DNA of 6,927 nt. Source: an uncultured Dehalococcoidia bacterium. GTDB taxonomy: Bacteria; Chloroflexota; Dehalococcoidia; Tepidiformales; Tepidiformaceae. The position numbers and the translations under genes are program-made. The stretch lies in NCBI GenBank assembly GCA_937864275.1, contig CALMIW010000001.1, positions 1-6,927 on the forward strand, in the 5' to 3' direction. The notes under the pieces are model-generated. The model was not told the origin of the DNA. It did no database searches and was given only the letters and a program-made list of their open reading frames with translations. Below are positions 1-6,148 of this stretch, piece after piece; the stretch's first letter is position 1, and each line of letters starts with the position of its first letter.

Positions 1-2231
1 GCGGCCCGGTCACGAACAACGTCCGCAACGGCACCGACGGCTCTGCCCCGGTCGTCGCCAGCGATGAGGTGACGATCGCCGGCTGCGGTAGCGTCACCAT
101 CGAGAAGTCGGACAGCGAAGAAGTCGTCGGCAGCGACGTCATCTGGACAATCGTCCTGAAGAACAGCTCGGCTGTCTCCAAGAGCGCAATCGTCTACGAC
201 CCGAACACGACGCTCGTCGCCGCCGGGACCGTCGGCTGCGCCAACAACGCCCAGGACGATTACTACGACTGCACGGTCCCGGCCAACAACGGCACGGCGA
301 CCCTGAAGCTTTCGCAGGCCATCCCGGCGCACAGCGTCTGCGATGACTACCAACTGACCAACACGGCGTACATCGCCGCAAGCAACACGGCTGGCTCGAC
401 CGGCAACCTCGGCAGCGACTCCGGCGTCTACAGCGACCCGGCCAATGCCGATAAGTCCTGCCTGACCGTCACCAAGGACAAGACCGCGACCTCGAACCCG
501 CCGACCTGGACGATCAGCGTCCAGAACCCGGCCGACGTCGGCCAGAGCCTCTGGGTCGTCGATGCCGGCGCAACCTTCCAGAGCGCCAGCGGCGGTTCCT
601 GCACGGCCACGGCCGGCGTCACCGACATGACCGCGGGCATCGCCTGCACGGTCAACGCCAACAGCACCCTCGTCATCACCGTCACCAAGCCGATGCATAC
701 AGCGACCTGCCAGGGCACCGATGTCGACAACGCGGTCTCGATCTGGGTTGGCACCTTCACCGGCACGCCGACCGGGACCCCGGCCGACTTCACCGACAAC
801 ACGGGCAACCAGTTCACGGACCTCGGCGCCGACCCGGCGCTCTGCTCCTCGGTCATCGAGATCTGCAAGGTCTGGGCCTTCAACGCCCCCGGTGAGCTCT
901 CCGATGGCTCGACCTCCTTCGTCTTCGATGTCTCCGACACGAGCGAGACGGAAGGCGTCACCATCTCTGGCGTCACCGAAGGGAACCAGACGGCGACCTG
1001 CATCCTCGTCGAGGTCCAGAACGGCCTCGTCACCATCGACGAACAGGTGCCCGGCGGGTTCAACACCCCGACGTACACCTCGGACATCCCGGGCGTCGGC
1101 AACGGCACCGGCGCTGGCGTCGAGTTCTTCGTTGACGGCGAGTCCTGCTACGCCGAGTTCCCGACGCTCCTCCAGGACGTCAGCGGCCTCGTCCGCGAAA
1201 TCATGGCAGTTGTGGCCCCGGCTACCGGCGAGCCGCTCTGCACCATCACCTTCACCAACACCGATAACCAGGACCGCCTGCCGACCGGCGACCTGCGTGT
1301 CGAGAAGTACCTCGACATCAACGGCGACGGCGACGCCAACGACCCGGGCGAAGGCCTCATCCCCGGCTGGGACGTGAATATCAGCGGCCCGGACGAGAAC
1401 GGCATCTTCGACCTGGCCGACGGCACGAACACCTGGCTCGGCCTCACCACCAACGACGTCTACACCCTCACCGAAGTGCAGCAGGCCGGTTTCGCGGTCA
1501 CCAATGCGACGGTTGACGGTGTCAGCGTGGGCGCTTCGCTCTTCGCCGCGGCGGTCATCCCGAACGGCGGCACCACGGTGGTCCGCTTCTACAACCAGCC
1601 GGCCGGCGGCATCATCATCGCCCACAAGGTCGCGGTGACGAGCCACAACTTCGGCCCGGACCAGGACGCCCCGAACGACGACGATGGCTGGATCATCACC
1701 GTCACCTCGGCCCAGTGCGGGATCAACATCTCGCTCCCGACCGATGCCAACGGCAACGCGACGTTCACGAACCTCCCGCTCTGCACCGACTACGTCGTGA
1801 GCGAGAACCCGGTGAACGCGGCTTCGCCCGGCTTCAACCCGGTCAGCCCGACCTCGGTCGGCGGCCAGACGCCTGAGGGCCAGACGATCACCTTCCGCAA
1901 CCGCAAGGTGACGAACGACCCGCCGTGCGTGAACTGCGGCCCGACCCCGACCCCGACGGTCCCGACGCCCACTCCGACGACGCCGGCGACCCCGACGAGC
2001 ACCCCGGTGCCTCCGACGGCGACCCCGACGACGCCCGGCGCGACCAGCACGGTCGCCGGTGAGCGCACCCCGGGCCCGGCGGCCTCGGCGACCCCGATTG
2101 CCCCGAGCACCGGTGGCGGCCTCATGGGCGGCACCAGCGGCGGCATGAACCTCGTCCTCATCATCGCGGGCCTGCTCGCGCTGACCAGCGGCCTGAGCTT
2201 CGTCGCTCTCGGCCGGAAGCACCGCAGCTAA
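1..2231 (+). CDS. Multi-domain cell-surface protein with C-terminal anchor (5'-truncated)
   Basis: The reading frame (codons starting at base 3) is open at the left edge, so the N-terminus and any signal peptide lie outside; 742 residues are visible. A GTG at 69 is only an internal valine. Modules in order: two DUF11-like beta-sandwich repeats (about 84-450 and 453-840), each starting with a Cys and a T/V-rich strand followed by a W-T-I core; a prealbumin-like module (about 846-1275); an SdrD-B/SpaA-like module (about 1281-1602) with an Asp/Asn-rich loop DINGDGDANDPGE at 1314-1352 that looks Ca-binding; a further beta module (about 1605-1908). Then follow a Pro/Thr stalk (about 1920-2095), APSTG, one hydrophobic helix and the tail GRKHRS. 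Seventeen cysteines follow base 69, which fits an exported disulfide-bonded protein. Likely role: structural surface or adhesion protein projecting from the envelope. Domain families are recognised by eye; the ligand is unknown. The gene ends before a strong terminator. Confidence 0.85.
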   Translation, partial: GPVTNNVRNGTDGSAPVVASDEVTIAGCGSVTIEKSDSEEVVGSDVIWTIVLKNSSAVSKSAIVYDPNTTLVAAGTVGCANNAQDDYYDCTVPANNGTATLKLSQAIPAHSVCDDYQLTNTAYIAASNTAGSTGNLGSDSGVYSDPANADKSCLTVTKDKTATSNPPTWTISVQNPADVGQSLWVVDAGATFQSASGGSCTATAGVTDMTAGIACTVNANSTLVITVTKPMHTATCQGTDVDNAVSIWVGTFTGTPTGTPADFTDNTGNQFTDLGADPALCSSVIEICKVWAFNAPGELSDGSTSFVFDVSDTSETEGVTISGVTEGNQTATCILVEVQNGLVTIDEQVPGGFNTPTYTSDIPGVGNGTGAGVEFFVDGESCYAEFPTLLQDVSGLVREIMAVVAPATGEPLCTITFTNTDNQDRLPTGDLRVEKYLDINGDGDANDPGEGLIPGWDVNISGPDENGIFDLADGTNTWLGLTTNDVYTLTEVQQAGFAVTNATVDGVSVGASLFAAAVIPNGGTTVVRFYNQPAGGIIIAHKVAVTSHNFGPDQDAPNDDDGWIITVTSAQCGINISLPTDANGNATFTNLPLCTDYVVSENPVNAASPGFNPVSPTSVGGQTPEGQTITFRNRKVTNDPPCVNCGPTPTPTVPTPTPTTPATPTSTPVPPTATPTTPGATSTVAGERTPGPAASATPIAPSTGGGLMGGTSGGMNLVLIIAGLLALTSGLSFVALGRKHRS
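2100..2228 (+). other. Sorting-signal-like C-terminal anchor (APSTG + TM helix + basic tail)
   Basis: The last 43 codons of the surface protein encode APSTG (2100-2114), a Gly/Ser-rich linker, a hydrophobic segment of about 20 residues (2151-2210) and the tail GRKHRS. This is the tripartite layout of sortase substrates (LPXTG, helix, positive tail), but the leucine is replaced by alanine. It could be a variant sortase motif or simply a C-terminal membrane anchor; no sortase gene is in the window. Confidence 0.55.
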
Positions 2232-2262
2232 GCGCTAGCGGCAACGCCAACCAAAACAGGGA

Positions 2263-2291
2263 GCCCCGGGAAACCGGGGCTTCTTGATTTT
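2263..2291 (+). terminator. Rho-independent terminator of the surface-protein gene
   Basis: Perfect 7-bp GC stem GCCCCGG (2263-2269) / CCGGGGC (2274-2280) closed by a GAAA tetraloop. The stem can be lengthened by A2262-T2281 and wobble pairs. It is followed by the T-rich run TTCTTGATTTT. It lies 31 bp after the stop codon. Confidence 0.85.
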
Positions 2292-2318
2292 GGATTGGCG
2301 ATTTCGGATTTTGGATTG
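2286..2318 (+). repeat. GATTTTGGATTG direct repeat, 21-bp period
   Basis: The 12-mer GATTTTGGATTG occurs at 2286-2297 and 2307-2318, with a related GATTTCGG between them (2300-2307). The segment is markedly more AT-rich than its surroundings and starts inside the T-tail of the terminator. From memory, similar GATTTTGGATT-type strings are scattered in intergenic DNA of several GC-rich phyla; copy number here is unknown. Confidence 0.7.
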
Positions 2319-2325
2319 CGGACCA

Positions 2326-2358
2326 CCCACCGAGCCGCGCGCGTAAGCAAGCGGTGGG
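2326..2358. repeat. Inverted repeat CCCACCG ... CGGTGGG (REP-like)
   Basis: CCCACCG (2326-2332) and CGGTGGG (2352-2358) are perfect 7-bp inverted arms around a 19-bp core containing CGCGCGCG. On the minus strand the core encodes the peptide string LAYARGS, which I recall as a frequent spurious peptide in intergenic repeats of unrelated bacteria. This suggests a dispersed palindromic element rather than a terminator, as there is no T tract. Confidence 0.55.
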
Positions 2359-2421
2359 ATGCGGGAAGTGGCACGGAGTTCACCATCGCACCGCTCCCTG
2401 ACGGTCACGGCTCGCACCCCC

Positions 2422-2449
2422 GCTCCCTGTTCCCTGTTCCCCGTTCCCC
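2422..2449 (+). repeat. 7-bp tandem repeat, four units (GYTCCCY)
   Basis: Units are GCTCCCT (2422-2428), GTTCCCT (2429-2435), GTTCCCC (2436-2442) and GTTCCCC (2443-2449). It is a strictly pyrimidine-rich heptamer array ending 13 nt before the start codon of the downstream dehydrogenase, so it occupies the place where a ribosome binding site would be expected. Confidence 0.8.
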
Positions 2450-2462
2450 GTACGCTCACCGC

Positions 2463-3212
2463 ATGCCCGATCCCTTCTCCCTCTCCGGAAAGACCGCGAT
2501 TGTCACCGGCGGCTCGCGCGGCATTGGCTACGGCATCGCCCGCGCCTACATCGATGCCGGCGCGCGCGTCGTCATCACCGCCCGCAACGAAACGCAGCTG
2601 AACGAGGCGGCCAGCAGCCTCGGGCCGAACTGCATCGGCCGGCGCTGCGATAACGGCGACCCGGCCGATATCGCAGCCATGGTCGAAAGCGTCGCGGCCC
2701 TGGGCCCGATCGACATCCTCGTGAACAACGCCGGGATCAGCCCCTACTTCAAGCGCGTCGAGCACGTCACCCCCGAGGAGTTCGATTCGGTGGTCGATGT
2801 GAACATGCGCGGCACCTACTTCGCCTCGGTCGAAGCGGCGAAGCGCATGTTCGAAGCCGGGGGAGGGTGCATCGTGAACGTCACCTCGGTCACGGGCATC
2901 GTCCCGGTCGAACGCCAGGGCGTGTACGCGGGAACCAAGGCGGCCATCCACCAGTTGACCAAGGTGATGGCCCTCGAATGGGCCGACCGGAAGGTGCGCG
3001 TCAACGCCATCGCCCCGGGCTGGGTCGAAACCGAGCTGACGGGCAGCCTGCTGGAGAGCCGCCACGGCGAGGGCCTGCGCTCCGACATCCCGATGGGCCG
3101 CGTCGCAACCCCGGAAGACATCTCCGGCACCGCCGTTTGGCTCGCCTCCGACGCAGCCCGCTACGTCACGGGCAGCATCGTCGTCGTCGATGGCGGGAGG
3201 CAGCTGCGATGA
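2463..3212 (+). CDS. Short-chain dehydrogenase/reductase (SDR), classical type
   Basis: 249 residues, the normal length for a classical SDR. Visible motifs: cofactor-binding TGGSRGIG at residues 15-22; R41 after the second strand (TAR), which favours NADP(H); D63; NNAG at 88-91; N114; catalytic S142, Y155 and K159 (YAGTK); a PGWVET loop after the active site; and a C-terminal VVDGG. It is expected to be a cytosolic NAD(P)-dependent oxidoreductase of the FabG/glucose-dehydrogenase-like group; the substrate cannot be told from sequence. ATG 2463 is chosen because the fold begins right after it (FSLSGKTAIVTGG); the frame stays open upstream to 2295, but only through the repeat island. No Shine-Dalgarno is visible, so translation may be leaderless. 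The stop overlaps the start of the phosphatase gene by ATGA, implying co-translation. Confidence 0.93.
   Translation: MPDPFSLSGKTAIVTGGSRGIGYGIARAYIDAGARVVITARNETQLNEAASSLGPNCIGRRCDNGDPADIAAMVESVAALGPIDILVNNAGISPYFKRVEHVTPEEFDSVVDVNMRGTYFASVEAAKRMFEAGGGCIVNVTSVTGIVPVERQGVYAGTKAAIHQLTKVMALEWADRKVRVNAIAPGWVETELTGSLLESRHGEGLRSDIPMGRVATPEDISGTAVWLASDAARYVTGSIVVVDGGRQLR
3195..3200 (+). promoter_or_regulatory. Ribosome binding site of the phosphatase gene
   Basis: GGGAGG lies inside the end of the dehydrogenase gene, 8 nt before ATG 3209. It supports the ATGA-overlapping start and translational coupling. Confidence 0.7.
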
Positions 3213-4000
3213 CCGTCGACCCCCAGGGCCGGGACCTGCTCGCACTGGCCGTCGAGATCGCCGCCGAGGCCGCCGTCGTGGTCGCGAAATACGCGGCGGA
3301 ACGGACGTACGCCATCGAGACGAAGTCCTCGCCGACCGACCTCGTCACCGAAGCGGACCGCGAAGCCGAGGCGCTCATCGTGCGCGGCATCCTCGCGGCG
3401 CGCCCGCACGACGGCCTCCTCGGCGAAGAGGGCGCGCTGAGCGAAGGCACTTCCGGCATCCGCTGGGTCATCGACCCGATCGACGGCACAACGAACTTCG
3501 TCTACGGCGTCCCGGCCTACAGCGTTTCGATCGGTGTCGAGCGCGAAGGCCAGGTCATCGCCGGGGTCGTGCACGACGTGGCCCTGAAGGAGGCGTATAC
3601 GGCCTCGCTCGGCGGCGGCGCGCACCTCAACGGGCTGCCGATCCGCTGTTCGGAGAAGACCGACCTCTCGGCCTCGCTGTGGGGTATCGGGTTCGCCTAC
3701 GACCCCCACCGGCGCGGCGAACAGGCCAGGTTCTACGACCGGGTGATGACGCACATCCGCGACGTGCGGCGGATGGGGTCCGCCGCGCTCGACCTCTGCC
3801 GCGTGGCCAGTGGGCAGCTCGACGGATACTGGGAGTTCCAGCTGAACCCGTGGGATATCGCCGCCGGGGGCATCATCGCCCGCGAGGCCGGCGCGGTGAC
3901 GCGCGGCTTCCACGGGTACACGTTCGAGCAGGGCTATGTGCTGGCTTCGAACGCGGCACTGAACGGGCCAATGTTGGCGGTCCTGGACAGCTACCGGTAG
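3209..4000 (+). CDS. Inositol monophosphatase family phosphatase (SuhB/HisN-like)
   Basis: 263 residues, the typical family length. The Mg-dependent phosphatase signature is complete: TDLVTEAD (residues 43-50), GEEG (72-75) with the metal-binding glutamate, motif A DPIDGTTNF (89-97) with D89, I91 and D92 for the metals, and motif B WDIAAGGIIAREAG (215-228) with D216. It should hydrolyse a small phosphate monoester in the cytosol; inositol-1-phosphate, histidinol phosphate, fructose-1,6-bisphosphate or a nucleotide such as PAP are all possible for this family, and the sequence does not decide. The start ATG overlaps the dehydrogenase stop (ATGA) and has a good GGGAGG site, so the two are one operon and may act on consecutive or related substrates. 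Upstream in-frame sequence is open but lies inside the dehydrogenase gene and is not homologous. Confidence 0.93.
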   Translation: MTVDPQGRDLLALAVEIAAEAAVVVAKYAAERTYAIETKSSPTDLVTEADREAEALIVRGILAARPHDGLLGEEGALSEGTSGIRWVIDPIDGTTNFVYGVPAYSVSIGVEREGQVIAGVVHDVALKEAYTASLGGGAHLNGLPIRCSEKTDLSASLWGIGFAYDPHRRGEQARFYDRVMTHIRDVRRMGSAALDLCRVASGQLDGYWEFQLNPWDIAAGGIIAREAGAVTRGFHGYTFEQGYVLASNAALNGPMLAVLDSYR

Positions 4001-4012
4001 AACACCCGGAGG

Positions 4013-4030
4013 CCGGCCAGTCATGGCCGG
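4013..4030. other. Perfect stem-loop between convergent genes
   Basis: CCGGCCA (4013-4019), loop GTCA, TGGCCGG (4024-4030), 12 bp after the phosphatase stop. Neither strand has a T tract after it, so it is at best a weak or factor-assisted terminator or an mRNA 3'-end stabiliser. The remainder of the gap up to 4139 shows nothing else recognisable. Confidence 0.4.
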
Positions 4031-4139
4031 GGTGGGTCGCCTGGCAGTGTGGCCGGCAGGAGCGCGGTGGTGTTCGGCCTGCTCTCTGGTCGGGGTACGC
4101 ACGCGAGGCATGGCCAGTTGCGGCGGCACGGGACTGCGG

Positions 4140-4751
4140 CTAGCGGTCCCAGTCCGGCGGCAGCTGCAGCGGCGCCCACGAGGGGTCGGGCCGCCAATCC
4201 GGCCATGGCTCGCTGAACGGAGCGGCGCCGGATTGGGCCTGTTCGAGTACGCCGAGCCCGTACTCCTTCATACGGGCGAGTTGTTCGCCGCTGTACCAGC
4301 CGAAGGCGATGCCGTTCTCGAACTCGTCCTCGTCCTTCCATTGCCACCACTGGCGATCGGGCGCGATCACCATGTCGAGCGTCTGGTCCATGGTCTCGAA
4401 GCCGCGTTCGGTGCGCCGCAGCGGCTCCTGAAAATTGATGTACCAGCAGCGGAACTCCCACGTCCCTTCGCGCCAGAAGAGCACGGTCGCATGCTCGTCG
4501 CCGAAGCGGATGAGCTGGAGCGAGTGGTGTTCCACCCACGTGCTGGGCACAACGCGAGTCGAGGCGAAGAAGTCTCGCGTGGAGTTGCCGTCGGCATCGC
4601 CCATGCGCACGTAGGTGTCGCCGGGCTGCGTGTAGAGCGCGACGAAGTCGCCGCGGTCTTCAACCACGCGCATGGGCGCGGCCCACCGGTAAGCGTCCCG
4701 CCGGTGCCGCATCAGGACCGGTTCGCCCGGAAGGAAGAGGTGCTCAGCCAT
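4140..4751 (-). CDS. DUF402 (FomD-like) family protein
   Basis: 203 residues on the minus strand, ATG at 4751-4749, stop TAG at 4142-4140. The DUF402 core is clear: WYINFQEPLRRTERGFETMDQTLDMVI (about residues 103-129, cited by its ends WYINFQEP and LDMVI), then PDRQWWQWKDEDEFE with K139, D140, D142 and E143. Family knowledge: members such as FomD and the UPF0374/Ntdp nucleotide phosphatases are beta-barrel, divalent-cation-dependent phosphohydrolases acting on nucleotide-linked substrates; conserved Asp/Glu/Lys here fit an active enzyme. The N-terminal 90 residues form the usual beta-rich half, and the C-terminal 40 residues are Pro/Trp-rich and variable. A weak TAGGG (complement of 4759-4763) precedes the start. 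It is convergent to the phosphatase gene and divergent from the membrane-protein gene, so it is probably its own transcription unit. The substrate is unknown. Confidence 0.85.
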   Translation of the reverse strand: MAEHLFLPGEPVLMRHRRDAYRWAAPMRVVEDRGDFVALYTQPGDTYVRMGDADGNSTRDFFASTRVVPSTWVEHHSLQLIRFGDEHATVLFWREGTWEFRCWYINFQEPLRRTERGFETMDQTLDMVIAPDRQWWQWKDEDEFENGIAFGWYSGEQLARMKEYGLGVLEQAQSGAAPFSEPWPDWRPDPSWAPLQLPPDWDR

Positions 4752-4791
4752 CGCGATACCCTACCGCGCCGGGGAATCCGCGTGAAACCCA

Positions 4792-4821
4792 TTGCGCCTA
4801 CGGGTGGCTGCTCCCTACTAT
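4792..4821 (+). promoter_or_regulatory. Possible promoter of the membrane-protein gene
   Basis: TTGCGC (4792-4797), an 18-bp spacer, and TACTAT (4816-4821) would start transcription near 4828, leaving a leader of about 28 nt that contains the ribosome binding site. The match is moderate. It lies in the 104-bp gap between the divergent DUF402 and membrane-protein genes. Confidence 0.35.
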
Positions 4822-4840
4822 CCGGCCCGCCACTGGCGAC

Positions 4841-4848
4841 AAGGGGGA
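4841..4848 (+). promoter_or_regulatory. Ribosome binding site that decides a TTG start
   Basis: AAGGGGGA (4841-4848) lies 7 nt before TTG 4856. The first in-frame ATG (4919, residue 22) has no such site and would remove half of the first membrane helix, so the TTG start is preferred. Confidence 0.6.
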
Positions 4849-4855
4849 CCACACC

Positions 4856-6088
4856 TTGGAAACGCGTGCCGCGCGTCCTGTCTTCTGGCCCGAAATCCGG
4901 GCGCTCCTGTTGGCGGCGATGGCCGTCTTCACCTACACGATCACGATCGGCATCCTGAACGGCACCGACGCCGTCGAATTCGACCAGCGCCGCATCCTCG
5001 GCCATGTCCATGGCGGCACGCTCGGCTGGCTGACCCTCTCCGTGTTCGCCGCTTCGCTCTGGCTCTTCGGCGAAGGCAAGCCGGTCTCGCAGCGCGAGCG
5101 CATGTTCGCCCGCTGGCTCGCTGCCGGGGCGGTCGCCGCCTTCGTCGCGTACGTCGTCGCGTTCTCACTCACCTACGGCAACTGGCGGCCGATCCTCGGT
5201 ACGGTCTCCACGACTGTGATCGCCGGACAGTTCCTCTGGGTGCTTTCACGCGCCCGGGGGATGGAACTCGGCGTTCCTCACTGGGGATTTCTTGCCGCGC
5301 TGGGCACCTCCATCGTCGGCGGCGTCCTCGGCATCCTCTGGGGGCTGCAGCTCGCGACCGGCGACCAGTACCTGCCGACCGACGGCGAAGGCGCGCACCC
5401 GGCGATGATGGTCGTCGGCTTCCTGGTGCCCGTCGGCCTCGCCATGAGCGAGTGGGCGTTCTTCTTCCCCCACCCGCCGAAGGCAGAACGCCTGGGGATC
5501 ATCCAGATGGCCTTCCCGTTCGTCGGCGGCATCTTGCTGATGCTGTCGCTGCTGCTCGATGTGGTCCCGCTCGCGCCGATCGCCATCCTGCTCCAGATCA
5601 TTGGCTTCGCGATCTTCGTGAAGCGCATGTGGCCGCAGTTCCGTCGCGTCGATCTGACGGCGCCGAGTCCGGGACGGCATGCCATCATGGCCGCCGTGGG
5701 CCTCCTATTCGTCATCGGGCTCGCCCAGTACTTGGTCATCAAATACGACGGGGACTTCGACAACGTCCCGGAACGCCTGCTCCTCGGGCTGGACCACTCG
5801 CAGTTCATCGGACTGATGACGAACTCGATCTTCGCGATGCTGATGGCAGCCACCATCGGTCGCCGGGGCAACCGGCTGGACCAAGCCGTGTTCGTAGCCG
5901 TGAACCTCGGGCTCATCGGATTCGTGGCCGGCCTCCTCTCGGACACGACCTTCCTGAAGCGCGTCTCCACGCCGGTCATGGGCCTTGGCCTCTACCTCGG
6001 CCTGGCCGTCTACGCACTTCGCCTGCTCGAAATCCAGGTGGCGGGCGTGCTCGACCGGCCCGCCGCCCAGGGGGCCGTGGGAAAGTAG
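4856..6088 (+). CDS. Polytopic membrane protein with helix-head histidines (heme-copper oxidase subunit I/NnrS-like)
   Basis: 410 residues with about 12 hydrophobic helices by eye: roughly 16-35, 51-71, 87-107, 113-131, 143-166, 183-204, 215-235, 238-256, 276-296, 315-334, 343-361 and 371-391. Three helices open with histidine followed by a glycine: LGHVHGGTLGW (H50, H52), GAHPAMMVVGF (H181) and LDHSQFIGL (H314). Histidines in this position ligate heme or copper in heme-copper oxidase subunit I and NnrS families, so a heme/metal-binding integral membrane protein is inferred; the full oxidase set of six ligand histidines is not obvious, and there is no partner subunit. It could also be a transporter or sensor. 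The start is TTG, set by AAGGGGGA. The gene ends 52 bp before the ArsR-type regulator, whose promoter sits in that gap; no terminator separates them, so read-through is possible. Confidence 0.75.
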   Translation: METRAARPVFWPEIRALLLAAMAVFTYTITIGILNGTDAVEFDQRRILGHVHGGTLGWLTLSVFAASLWLFGEGKPVSQRERMFARWLAAGAVAAFVAYVVAFSLTYGNWRPILGTVSTTVIAGQFLWVLSRARGMELGVPHWGFLAALGTSIVGGVLGILWGLQLATGDQYLPTDGEGAHPAMMVVGFLVPVGLAMSEWAFFFPHPPKAERLGIIQMAFPFVGGILLMLSLLLDVVPLAPIAILLQIIGFAIFVKRMWPQFRRVDLTAPSPGRHAIMAAVGLLFVIGLAQYLVIKYDGDFDNVPERLLLGLDHSQFIGLMTNSIFAMLMAATIGRRGNRLDQAVFVAVNLGLIGFVAGLLSDTTFLKRVSTPVMGLGLYLGLAVYALRLLEIQVAGVLDRPAAQGAVGK

Positions 6089-6104
6089 TGCCACCAGCGG
6101 ACGG

Positions 6105-6133
6105 TTGACAGGCGCCAGCCGAGCGATGATACT
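6105..6133 (+). promoter_or_regulatory. Promoter of the ArsR-type regulator (leaderless)
   Basis: Perfect -35 TTGACA (6105-6110), a 17-bp spacer, and -10 GATACT (6128-6133). The predicted transcript start is at about 6140-6141, exactly on the ATG chosen for the regulator, so the mRNA would be leaderless. Confidence 0.6.
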
Positions 6134-6148
6134 TCGAAACATGTCGAA
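6133..6148. promoter_or_regulatory. Candidate autoregulatory operator of the ArsR-type regulator
   Basis: Inverted repeat TTCGA (6133-6137) / TCGAA (6144-6148) with a 6-bp spacer, overlapping the last base of the -10 box and the predicted transcription start. This is the usual place for an ArsR repressor to block its own promoter. The 5-bp arms are short, so chance is not excluded. Confidence 0.4.

Noticed and set aside
1950..2060. CCGACC/CCGACG repetition as a DNA repeat or CRISPR-like array
   Set aside because: It is explained by the Pro-Thr protein repeat; there are no regular spacers.
1790..2164. Minus-strand Gly/Val-rich frame opposite the stalk
   Set aside because: It is produced by the Pro/Thr codon repetition of the stalk on the other strand.
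2295..2462. N-terminal extension of the dehydrogenase to an upstream ATG
   Set aside because: The extra 56 residues come from the palindrome and tandem repeats; the SDR fold starts immediately after ATG 2463.
2235..3245. 336-codon minus-strand open frame opposite the dehydrogenase
   Set aside because: It mirrors a clear SDR with all catalytic motifs, has low-complexity Asp/Gly/Ala/Arg composition typical of antisense frames in GC-rich DNA, and its first-strand part is the repeat island.
4013..4030. Stem-loop as a bidirectional terminator
   Set aside because: No T tract follows on either strand, so it is kept only as an unassigned hairpin.
3161..4129. 322-codon minus-strand open frame opposite the phosphatase
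   Set aside because: It is antisense to an intact IMPase gene, with Arg/Ala/Asp-rich composition and no recognisable domain.
4023..4958. 311-codon plus-strand frame across the DUF402 gene
   Set aside because: It is the reverse complement of a recognisable DUF402 protein and runs into the membrane-protein gene in a different frame.
4792..6108. 438-codon plus-strand frame overlapping the membrane-protein gene
   Set aside because: Arg/Pro/His-rich shadow; the overlapping frame encodes a coherent 12-helix protein with a ribosome binding site.
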